Below are positions 1 through 9,753 of a DNA stretch of 55,370 bases, piece after piece. The notes below the pieces were generated by a model. The model did no database searches, was not told the DNA's origin, and saw only the letters and a program-made list of their open reading frames with translations. The translations under genes and the position numbers were made by a program. Source of the stretch: Rhizaria sp. SCN 62-66 (lineage: Eukaryota; Rhizaria, unplaced); assembly GCA_001724265.1 (NCBI GenBank), contig MEDY01000317.1, forward strand, positions 1-55,370, given 5' to 3'. The first letter of the stretch is position 1; each line of letters starts with the position of its first letter.

Positions 1-2750
1 ACACCGCGGCCGCCAGCCCGCCGCCGCCGCCGCCGCCGGGGCTCGCGAGCCCGGGATTGAGGCCGGTACCGGCGCCGGCGCCGGCGCCCGCGCTGCCGAT
101 GGCGTTGGCGTAGCTGGGGCCGTTGCGCGCGGCGACGACGTGGGGCCAGTCGAGCGCGCTGCTGCCGTGGCTGAGCTGCCGGCGCTGGTGCTCAAAGTAC
201 AGCCGCTGCGCGTCGCAGTCGCCCGCCCCCGCCCCCGCGCCGTAGTAGCTCAGCCCGCCCTGGCTCTGACCGAAGCTCTCGCCCTGGCTGTGAAGATGGC
301 CGTCGGCGCCCACAGTGCCGGGCGAGAGCGCGTCGACGTAGTGTCCGTGTCCGAGCCCGAGCCCAAGTCGGTGGGCGTCGGCGGCGCCGGGCGAGAGCGC
401 CAGCCGCGGCGAGCCCATCGGCAGCGGGCCGTCCAGCGACAGCGATGGCGCCGAGTCGTCGCCGTCGCCGCCGGCGGACTGTGCGCCGACCAGCGCCCTG
501 TCGTCGCCAGCCTTGGCACTGGCACTGCTCGCAGCAGCAGTTCCATTCATAGTCGCAGTCGTCGTAGGCGCTGTTGCGGTCAAGGCGGCCTCCCGCCTGT
601 TGCGCTGCCGCTCGAGGCTGAGCCAGGACCCGGCCTCGATGACGGACGCCGAGCCGGGCGCGGCAAAGCCCACCCCGAGCGCGGAGCCCAAGAGAGCGGA
701 GCTCACTAGCGCGGAGCCAGCGGTCGAGTGCAGCCCGGAGCCCGCGAGGAGGGAGCCGGGCACCGAGCCCAGGCTGAAGCCGCGACCGCGGCCGCCGAGG
801 CTCACGCCCTGCCGCAGCTGCGACAGCTGCTGCTGCTGTTGCAGCGGCTGCTGGCGCGACAGCGAGCGGGGACCGAGGGCGCTGGCCCCGGCACTGGCCC
901 CGGCGTTGGCGCCACGGGCGGCGCCCAAGGCCCTCTGCGCACCACCGCTGCTGAGGCCGGCCCACGGCGAGGTCGTTGCGGCTCCAGCGCCAGCGCCAGC
1001 AGCAGCAGCAGCAGTGTTGCGCTGCCCCTGCCCCTGTCCCTGTCCCTGCGACTGAGACTGAGACAGAGGCGGGGCGGGCCGGCCCATCGACAGCGCGAGC
1101 GGCCGCTGCTGAGACTTGCCCTTCCCATCGCCGCCGGGCCTGCTGCCGCCCCGCGCGCGCGAGCCCGCAGCGCCGCCGGCACCGGCGCCGCGAGCATTGT
1201 CCGTCGCAACAGCTGCAGCTGCAGCAGCGGCCGCGGCCGCGGCGGTGGCGGTGGGGACCGCCGCCGAGGGCCGCGGGCGCAGCGGCGAGGCCAGCTCCGC
1301 GCTGTCGTACGCGTCGCTGTCGTACGCGCCGGCAGACGCAGCGGCCGCAGTAGCAGCCGCGGCCGCAGCGACAGCAGTGGCGACGGGAGCAGCGGCGCCG
1401 GGAGGGAGCCCGTCGGCGGGCGCGGGCGCGGGCGAGAGCGAGGGGAAAGACACGGGCGCACAGTCACTATCGTCGTCGTCGTTGCTGCGGGCGTGCGCAG
1501 TCGCGGCCGGCGCGTAGTCGGGCTTGCGGCCGTCGGCGTAGTCGTAGCTCAGGCCCAGCCCCAGCCCAACGCCGAGGCCGGCGCCGTCGCTGTCGTCGTA
1601 GTGTGCGTAGCCGCTGCCGGTGAGCGCGCGCGCCGCGGCGATCGCGCTCATCGCCCCCGCCTCCTCACTAAGCCCGCCCGTCTCGCCGCCGCCGCGGGGG
1701 GCGTGAGTGCGCGCCAGACTGCGGCCCGCAGTCGCGGCCGTAGCGGCGTTGGCTGCTGCTGCTGCGGCGGCGTTAGCTGCTGCAGCGGCGGCTGAGACTG
1801 AAACGCGAGGCGGGCGGTAGGAGCCTAGCGCGCCGCTGACGTCGCTCTCGACCAGGCTGTCGTCGCCGTAGCCGTAGCCCTCGGCGTCGCCGTCGTCGTA
1901 GCTGTACTCGTACTCGTCAAAGTCGTGCTGCGGCCGGTAACTCCCGGCAGCAGCAGCAGCAGCCGCAGCAGCAGGCGTGTTCCGGTTGCCGTGACCAAAG
2001 CGACTAGTCTTGGCCCTCGGAGCAGCAGTGACCACGAGAGCGCCCGCGCCCGCGTCGGCGTCCACAAGCAGCGCGCCTGCGCCCTTGCCGGTCCGCGCCC
2101 GCTGTTGCAACTGCGGCTGCGGCTGTCCGAGCGTGTGCGCGAGCAGCGGGAGCGAGTTGGGCGCGAAGATGAGGCGCAGGCGCAGCGCGCGGAGCAGGTA
2201 GGGCAGCGTGGTGACGGCGTACAGCGCGGAGATGAGCCACAACGTGCACGAGCAGTAAGCGCGCGAGGCGGGCACGTAAGCGTCAAGGAAGAAGAGCCAG
2301 AAGACAAGGGCGACGGAGCCGGCGCCCGCGCAGAGCATAAGCGGTAGCGAGCGTGACTTGAACGGGTGCACATGACGCCTAAGCAGACAAAACAAAGAAA
2401 ACGCGAGTTATTGAAAAAAGAAAACAAAAAAAGTAGTTTTGAGAATTAAAGGTCTACTATGATTTGATGTTATAGCGATTAATGCAGAGTCTGTTGCGCA
2501 ATAGAGAATGATAGGAGACGTACCGATTCCAGGCCATGATAAGCACAGGACACATGTAGACCGTGAGAAGCACGCACCACGCAATGCCGTAGGACCGCGC
2601 TGCCGTCAGCAGCGAGCCCGTCTGCCCACGCAGGTCCTCATAAGTCTCGAACACGAGCGCAAGAAGGATACCTAGCGCGAGTACAAGCGTGCACAACCAG
2701 CCCAACACGTAGCAAAGCACCACCGACAAGGGCGCGGAGGGGCGCCGCAT
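1..2750 (-). CDS. Multi-pass membrane protein resembling 7TM/RGS-type receptors (partial, continues past the window start)
   Basis: The gene starts at the ATG at 2750 and runs off the left edge. Exon 1 is 2524-2750. A 145-nt intron (2379-2523, donor GTACGT, acceptor TTAG) splits an Arg codon, and exon 2 runs from 2378 to the edge in one open frame. Exon 1 encodes two hydrophobic helices. Exon 2 opens with the motif HPFKSRS, then a third and a fourth helix, the last followed by PYLLRALRLRLIF. From family knowledge, an SRS-type motif before a helix and a PY..RA.RL segment after the next are typical of amoebal and fungal 7TM proteins carrying an RGS domain, which switch off heterotrimeric G proteins at the plasma membrane. 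After the fourth helix comes a very long Ala/Gly/Ser/Gln-rich region filling the rest of the window. The remaining helices and any RGS domain would have to lie outside, so the family call is an inference from the N-terminus only. Confidence 0.55.
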
Positions 2751-3582
2751 ATCGTTTTAGGATCTAACTGCGGCGTAATTTATTTCGTAAAACCAAAGAA
2801 AACGCACGTACAAAGTTCGGTATGCAGGAACTATGTCTCGTGACGACGTATTCCGCGAGTTCAAACAAACTTTCATTCTCCCGTTCCGCGTCTCCGCGCC
2901 TCCTTGCTTGACTGCAGACCTGATGCGGAAGCAGATTTCAAACGATACCCCAATAGATACAATATATTATGGTGCACATGCCTGCGTACCATAAATAACA
3001 CCGCGCTTTTAGATGGTAAAGTACATTTTTATGTGTAATTTGTGAGTTTACATGCATATAAACGGTGAGTGGTCTCCTTGCTCACGGTCTCTTCAAGACT
3101 GCGTAGTAGAAAAGAAGATACACAGCAAAGTGTAAAGCGGCCAAGGACTTATTGAAGCAAAAAAAGAGTTTGAAAACATCCATATCCTAGATGCATGTTA
3201 TGCGCAGTTTTTTTCTGCATTTGAGACGTAGATAAACTCATCTTCGCACATCACTCCTCCCAAAAAGATTTTGTGGTCGGCTGCGGTGGGCAACCGAGCG
3301 CTAAACTTTCATGTCATGATATGCGATAGAATCTTCGTGGAGTTCCGATTGTACACGTTGTAACAACAGAATATAGTGTTTCATTATGGATTCTTTGTGA
3401 AAATCGCCTTTTCTTAACCGTATTGTGTCTCATCCTATCTTTTTCTTACATGTGGTTTCATACACAATCTCTGACCGTATCCTATACAAGATTCGCCTCT
3501 CTCTTGGCCTGTTAATCGATAAAGTGAGATTTTCGTGCGTGAAAACAACGTATATGGTGTTAGATAACACGTTTACTACAAA
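2751..3582. other. AT-rich spacer between divergent genes
   Basis: No convincing coding region is seen. The stretch separates the divergent starts of the membrane protein (minus) and the armadillo/cyclophilin-like protein (plus), so both promoters should lie here. The short ORFs have none of the GC-rich codon bias of the neighbouring genes. Confidence 0.5.
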
Positions 3583-6500
3583 ATGGAAGGCGATCTCAGA
3601 AACATTCACGCCGCACTGGCTCCCATGATGTCATTATCTAAAGTGACAGTCAACGAAGTAATCTAGCTTCAGAACGCTATCCATTGTTGCCATATGATTC
3701 CCGATTGCTTACCAGTTCTAAATGAGACCGGTGCCATAGAAATTCTTTTGCACGGACTTGAAGCTGCTGTTATTGCTGATGTCATGGGGGACGAAGCAGA
3801 AACCCGTGTGGAAGCCTACTTGGATCTCTTTGGGGAGATCGTTGGGTATCAAGTCGACGATTACTACGAGTCCAAGTTTATTCAAGTCGGAATTGACATG
3901 CTCGCCTAGCGCGAGGCGGCTGATATGTTTGCTGCTATAGCGCTTCGCTACGAGGGCGCTGCGTTTCGCTGCCTCTGCCTCACGCGCGCTGTGGCGATGT
4001 CGCGGTCGCTGACGACCGCGGCTCGGCGGCGTGCGATGCGCTGCGTTCTCACGTACATGCGACGGAACTGCGACGAGGAGCAGCAGCTGCACTTGCAGCG
4101 GCAACAGCAACAGCAAGAGGCAGGGGCTGCACCGGACGATGGTAACGATGACGACGACGACGACGACGACGTAAACTCTCAATCCTACAAACGCTTTCTG
4201 TGCCAGGACTTGCTTTGCGGGACTGTGACTTCGTTGTGCTCGCGCTGCGACCCGCCGGTGCCGTACTCCGCCGTCGCCGGGTTTGTTCCGCTGCTCCGCG
4301 CAATCCTGCGGCGCCACTCCAAGGCCGCGGGCTTCGACGCCAACCTGCGCGAGGCCGTCTACGAGGCCCTCGACAGCGTCTTCAACCTGTGCGGAAGCGT
4401 CAACAAGACCGTCATCAACCCGCAGCCCGCAAGCGCAAGCGTGTGTAACGCTGACGCAACGGCGCACCTCCAGGATGGAGCCGCCTTGGACGCTGAGGAC
4501 GCGCTGTGCATGGATGATATCAGGGACTTCGCGCTGAGTCCTGAGTTCAATCACATCTTTCTCGCGATGCAGGACGAGACCACGCTCTGGTCCCACGGCC
4601 CCTACCCGCCGCTAAACCTGCTGTACAAGCTCGCGGCCGTACTTGGCGCCGACACGCTCCGGCGCGTCTTCACGCCCGCGCGGCTCGCCGCGGTGCGCCG
4701 CTTCAGCTCCAGCCCGCACATCGCCCACTGGCCGCTCTGGCAGCAGCTCCTGCCGCTCACAGGGCTGCTGGCGCGGCTCGCAGAGGTGTTTCCGGCGTTT
4801 GCGCAGCGGATTGTCGTTGTCGGCGACCGCGGCCACGACGACAACAACGACGACGACGACGACGACGTTGGCGGTGATTATGGCGATGACCGCCGGGCGC
4901 GTGGGCTACGGTTCGTGCTCGAGCAGACCGCGGCGAGGTTTGAGAGCGTCCGCCTGCGAGACCCCGACATCTCCAACTTCAGCTTCTACAAGAGCTGGAA
5001 CCACGAGCGGATGCGGCTGCAAGACGACGTCGTGCGCCTGCTCGAGCGCGTCCTCTCGCCCGCAGCTGACGCCTCAGCCCAGGACAGCGCCGCAGTCGCT
5101 GCTGCCGGGGGTGCTGCTGCGGCTGACTCTCCCGCCGCCGCCGCAGACCCGCTGGCCGTGCAGCATCTGATCGGCAGCGGCGCTGTGCACTGCTGTGTTG
5201 CGCTGCTGCGGGCCGCCGCCCTGTGGGTCTCTCGCAGCCCTTCCACTGACCGGAGCGGCCGCGGCGACCAGGAGGGCCGGGACGCCGCCGCCGAGCCGGG
5301 CGCGAGGGCCGTGGCGCGGTTGCTGCGCTTGCTGGGGGCGATGCTGCTTGCCAGCTTCCAGGCTGCCGGTGCGAGCGGCGCTGACACCGCCGCCGGCCCG
5401 GACGCGTCTGTCCCTGCTGCCGCTGCCGTCGCGCCCGACGGCGACGGCGACACGACACCTCATAAGCCGCCTCAGAACGCTTTCATCGCGTGCTTTGCAC
5501 GCGCCCGCGGCTCGCAAGCGCTTGACCTGCTGCTCTACGCCGAGTGCACGCAGGCCGACGACAGCCCCGCGCGCGCGGAGCTCGCCCGGCTGTGCGCGCT
5601 GCTTGCGGGCGCGGGCGCGCGGTCCGACGCCAGCGGGCCGGCGGCGGCGCCTGCAACCGACACCGAGAGGGTGCGGCAGACGGTCTCCGACGTGCGCGCG
5701 TTTGCAGAGCCCTACGGCGGCGACTGGCAAACAGCCTTTGACAATTACATCACGTTCTATCTCAGGAACTGCGGCTACCCACCCGCCCAGCCACTCAACA
5801 TCCAACAGGTCATCGCTTACTCCCGCGACTTGAACGGTAGCTGCAGCAACCATAGCAGCAATAACAGTGGCGGCAGCGGTAGCGCGCCTGCGTCGGTCTG
5901 GAGCGCGCCTGCGCCGTCGCCGCCGTCTGCGCTGGCGCTGGCGCTGCTGCAGGCGCGGTCCCGCGAGCGCGTCCACGCGCTCGCGCGCGACCCGGGCGGC
6001 ACCAAGGCGGCCCGCGGGGACGGCGGCGCGGCGCCGCGCCTGCGCCAGTCGATGTGGCTCTACAACACCGTGACACGCGCCCGCGATGTGTCGACGCTAG
6101 TGATCGAGCTCGACGACGCGCGCGTGCCCTCCCACGCAGCACACTTCCGCGCCGCGGCGCGCACGGGCGCGCTGGGCCTTTTCGTGCACCGCTGCTTTGT
6201 TCCCGCCGCCTGCCGGGCCGCGGCAGCGCTGCCCTTTGTGACGCTGTTCCGGCTGGAACGCCTCAATTCGCCCTGTGCAACCGCGCCACTGGCGCTGCCC
6301 GCGGTCGACGTCGTCTACGGCGAGTACGCCGCACCCGCGACCAACGCCGCCGCGAGCACCAACGAGGCGTACCCCGTCGGCACCCTGCTCATGTATCCGC
6401 GCGCCGCCGTGCCCGCGACCGCGAGCGCGGGCGCGAAGCCGGCGCGCGACACGCCCGTATTTATCGTCTTCCGGCCGTGCCCGGTGACGCTGCTGCTGGG

Positions 6501-6696
6501 CGCGGTGCCGGTGGGCCGCGTACGGTCCTGCGTGTCCGGCCACCTCGCCGCGCCGCACGACGCCGGCGACGCGCCCTTTGACGTCACCGTGCTCAAGAGC
6601 TTCGCGGACCGCTGCGCCGCGAAGACGTGCTGCAAGTGCAACTCGAACGAATGGTCGAGTTTCGGGAGTGCGACTGTCATTAAGGATACCGTATGA
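3583..6696 (+). CDS. Helical-repeat protein with degenerate cyclophilin-like C-terminus; 5' part contains two in-frame UAG codons
   Basis: One frame runs from the ATG at 3583 (context aaaATGG) to the TGA at 6694-6696, interrupted only by UAG at 3664-3666 and 3907-3909. If UAG is read as sense the product is about 1037 residues; if UAG stops, the longest standard ORF starts at 3925 (923 residues). The N-terminal part (MSLS..., ...EVI) resembles the start of the armadillo protein at 12524, and the phrase RVFTP is shared further in. The middle is alpha-helical with Asp-rich runs and Ala-rich loops. From about residue 830 the chain follows a cyclophilin template: LVIELDDARVPSHAAHFR, FVHRCFVP, VYGEY, YPVGTLLM, VFIVF, VPVGRV. 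Active-site Gln, Trp and His positions look lost, so isomerase activity is doubtful. Codons before about 3925 are much less GC-biased than after. Function is unknown. Confidence 0.6.
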
Positions 6697-7391
6697 AAGG
6701 CCCGCTTTTGAAAAATAATTATATTTTTGTACCAACTGACTTAAAAAAATAAGCTCTAGCTGTATGAATATTAATAAACTTTTTTTTATACCCTCTTACA
6801 CTACCGGTTGTTAAACCCCCAGCCCTCGTGACAGCCACAAGCGGACACGTAGCCGGTCAAATGTGGCCGACCGACAGCAACAATGCCGGCTGCCGGCCTC
6901 TCCTTCGAGTCACGCTTCCCGGCCGCTTTTGGAGCTGATTGCAATGTTGGATGTTTTAGGCGCCTTTTGAAACAACTTGTATCCCAAGTTTAGCTTCCGT
7001 AGTTTTTTTGGCGTATCTATAAGGTGCCCCCGAAGCCGTTCTTTTTCTTCACTTTTTCGTCGCAGTCCTCTCCCTTTGCCTCCCATTGAACCACCCACTT
7101 CTTCGTTCCTGAGGGCAACACATGACCCCAATTTCTCTTGTCCAACACGTATTTCACATTTTCACATTAGAATTCTCACTAAACCACTTTGTTTTACCCC
7201 ACTACATCCACCAAAACCTCTTGCCTGGGCCTCCATCGCACTTTCCCTGCCCCTCGCCCCCGTTGCTGTTGCCCTCGCTTTCGCAACTTTTTTCGCCCCT
7301 CTCTATCGGCTTAACACCCATCACAGACCTTTCTCTTTCTCTCTTTCCCTTCCAGGCAAGAAAGACCGAGTTAGCCCCCCCTTTAGCCCCC
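6697..7391. other. Spacer with 3' end of the upstream gene and pyrimidine-rich leader of the next
   Basis: The first 100 nt are AT-rich with AATAAAC-like polyadenylation candidates near 6773. From about 7030 to the ATG at 7392 the strand is rich in C and T, as expected of a leader. The frame upstream of 7392 is open back to 7122 but lacks the codon bias of the gene, so it is not taken as coding. Confidence 0.45.
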
Positions 7392-8786
7392 ATGAAGCTG
7401 CTGCGCTCTGTGATCGTGGCCGCTATGGCGCTCGCCGCGGCGGCGCTGAGCCTGTCCTCCGCCCCCCTGGCCTCGGCCGCCGACCTCCCGCCCGGCTTCA
7501 CGACGCGCGCAAGCGACGAGGTGCTGCTGGACATCCCCGCGCGCAAGATGTGGGGCTGGGACGAGGGCCACGGCTACTGCGGCGAGACGTCGTTCCAGTC
7601 GGCGCTGCTGTACTACGGCAACTACGTGACCCAGGAGAAGGTGCGTTACGCCGACGGCAACAAGGAGCTCCTCATCGGCGTCCATGACGAGAAGGCTGCC
7701 AAGAACCTGCTGCTGACGTACGAGGCGTTCGACTTCGAGGAGGAGGACAACCCGCACGCGACGACCTTCCTGGACTTCGTCATGAAGCACGTGCGCGCTG
7801 GCGCCCCCGTCGTGGCGGGTTGGTTCCTCAAGAAGAACAACGGTGACGAGGACTACGACCACATCATGCCCATCGTCGGCTTTAAGGGCTCCAACAACGG
7901 CTCCAAGCGTTCCCCGCCCACCTCGGCCGCGATCACCTACAACGACCTCTACGTCACCTCGGCGCACTCGGTCGTGGCGGGCTCCGATGCCTTTAAGACG
8001 CGCAAACAGTGCACGACCAAGTCGCCGCGCCAGCCCTACTCGTACTGCCTGCCTGTCGAGGCCAACTACGGCATCGCGTTGACGGGCAATGTGGACCCCG
8101 AGGGCATGCTGTACCGCACCATCCTGCGCGCCGACAAGGTCTCCGAGCCCGACTGGGGCGCCGAGGATGGGCTCGACGAGACGCCCGAGCAGCAGACCTT
8201 CGCGGCCACCGTCTACGGGCTCACCGTGGGCGAGGAGTACTCGCTGCTGCGTTTCGACAGCGTGTCGTCGCTCGAGAACTCGCGCAACTTCCTCCAGCTT
8301 GACTACTCCGACCGCGTCGACTTCACTGCCGCGGCCACCACGCACGAAATCTCTGGCATCCAGCTGCGCTCCGATGGCGAGCATTATTTCCGCACCGTCT
8401 CGGTCAATGGCATCCCGCCGCCCGACTACGCCGCCGACACCGAGGACGGCGAAGCGGACGGCGCCTCTTCTTTTCGCGCCTGGAGTTTGTTCCTTGAGCT
8501 CCCTCTTGGCGCACGCATCGCTATCGGCCTCGCGGTCCTGATCGCCGTCGTCGCCGCCGTTGTCGGCGTCGCCGCCTGCGCCGCGCACAAGGCCTGCTGC
8601 TTCAAGCCCCGCGCCGGCGCAGGCAGCGACAGTGCCAACCCCGAGCCCATCGACCTCGACACGCTCGGCGCGGGCTACGGCTCCGCCGCCGCCGCGCCTG
8701 CCGCCGCGCCCGCGCCCGGCGCTGTCGATGCTGCGCTCGACACTGAGCGCGTCGGCGTCGCCGGCCGCTACTTCCAGGTTGTCTAA
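7392..8786 (+). CDS. Secreted, membrane-anchored C39-like (papain-fold) protein
   Basis: 464 residues, single exon. The ATG at 7392 is chosen because it opens a clean signal peptide (MKLLRSVIVAAMALAAAALS, cleavage near ASA-AD), whereas earlier in-frame starts would bury it. The lumenal domain has GYCGETS with a candidate nucleophile Cys63, YDHIMPIVGF with candidate His157, and a later YNDLY, matching the Cys/His/Asp-Asn order of C39-like and papain-fold peptidases. A Gly/Ala/Val-rich transmembrane helix lies at about residues 373-398, followed by a Cys-containing juxtamembrane stretch and a short Ala/Pro-rich cytosolic tail. The likely topology is type I, with the fold outside the cell or in an endomembrane lumen. 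Substrate is unknown, and activity rests on motif order alone. Confidence 0.7.
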   Translation: MKLLRSVIVAAMALAAAALSLSSAPLASAADLPPGFTTRASDEVLLDIPARKMWGWDEGHGYCGETSFQSALLYYGNYVTQEKVRYADGNKELLIGVHDEKAAKNLLLTYEAFDFEEEDNPHATTFLDFVMKHVRAGAPVVAGWFLKKNNGDEDYDHIMPIVGFKGSNNGSKRSPPTSAAITYNDLYVTSAHSVVAGSDAFKTRKQCTTKSPRQPYSYCLPVEANYGIALTGNVDPEGMLYRTILRADKVSEPDWGAEDGLDETPEQQTFAATVYGLTVGEEYSLLRFDSVSSLENSRNFLQLDYSDRVDFTAAATTHEISGIQLRSDGEHYFRTVSVNGIPPPDYAADTEDGEADGASSFRAWSLFLELPLGARIAIGLAVLIAVVAAVVGVAACAAHKACCFKPRAGAGSDSANPEPIDLDTLGAGYGSAAAAPAAAPAPGAVDAALDTERVGVAGRYFQVV

Positions 8787-9753
8787 GTCAGTTACAAGGC
8801 GCTCTCTCTGTGGTCCGCGGAGTGCGTTATGAGAGATGCTTCGAGTATCGTGGTTACGCCGTGATCAATTCAAACATTAAGTGAGTGCTCTTGCTGTCGG
8901 TGATCTTTTTGTCGTTGGTTTTGTTTTGCGCGTCTTTTAAGCACCGTTAGGACGCAGGCACGGACAAGAACCAACCCGAAACGACACAAACACTTACACT
9001 TAGATCCATCACGTAATCATGAATTTCTTTGCTCTCATCCTTCACTCACGCACTGACGCTGCCATCTCATTGCTGTTGTGCTGCTGCTGTTGTCGTGTTG
9101 CCGCTACTGAGCACAGGCTCGCCGCGACCGCCACACAAACCAGCTCCAGCAACGGCCCATGTTTTATTCTTTGTTTATTCTTTGTTTATGCTTTAATTTT
9201 TCCCCACGATGTTTTATAGATGTAGAGTGAATATTTTCATGTAGTTTTAATGAGTTAGTTCAAGTTTGATTATTTGTGCGTGTCCTCCTGTGTTCGATCC
9301 GTCTTGGTTTACGTTGCTTGTTTCACTCCAGCACACACAGCGTAAGCAAAAGTCCAACACATGAGCACGCGCACAGGCGACTGCAGCCTCGTGCTGTGCG
9401 TGCGACGCGGTGGGGTGCGGTGTTGTCCGCAGCACACACGCGTCAAGTCGCGCTAACATACGCCGCTGATCTTCGACTGATGACGATGATCACGAAATAA
9501 CAGCAGTCGCAGAGATATAACGCAACGTAAATACATCACCCATGATTTACTTGCTCTTAACACGTAACATAACACAGTAAAACAGTTAATACAATGTATT
9601 CATAATCAGTAGAAAGATTCAATAACTTAAAGTGACACTCAGCCCCGAACTATGCGTCAAAGGCATGATAATGGCCTGCCTGTCAGTCAGTTAGCCGGTC
9701 GGTCGGCTGATTACGTTTCTCACGCTCTCTCTCGCACCACCGCGTCCCTCCGC
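8787..9753. other. Convergent intergenic region, nothing recognised
   Basis: Holds the 3' ends of two convergent genes. A 66-codon frame at 9019-9219 starts with a hydrophobic stretch including a run of five Cys, but it lacks the local codon bias and is not called a gene. The sequence becomes AT-rich after about 9480. Confidence 0.45.

Noticed and set aside
140-1795. Several long frames on both strands over the first 2 kb
   Set aside because: They are shadows of the GC-rich exon 2 of the minus-strand membrane protein; their codon bias and composition do not fit.
3425-3628. 67-codon frame with a hydrophobic start
   Set aside because: AT-rich codons, no family and overlap with the better-supported frame at 3583.
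9255-9310. GTTCGATCC resembling a tRNA B box
   Set aside because: No matching A box, anticodon stem or acceptor pairing could be built around it.
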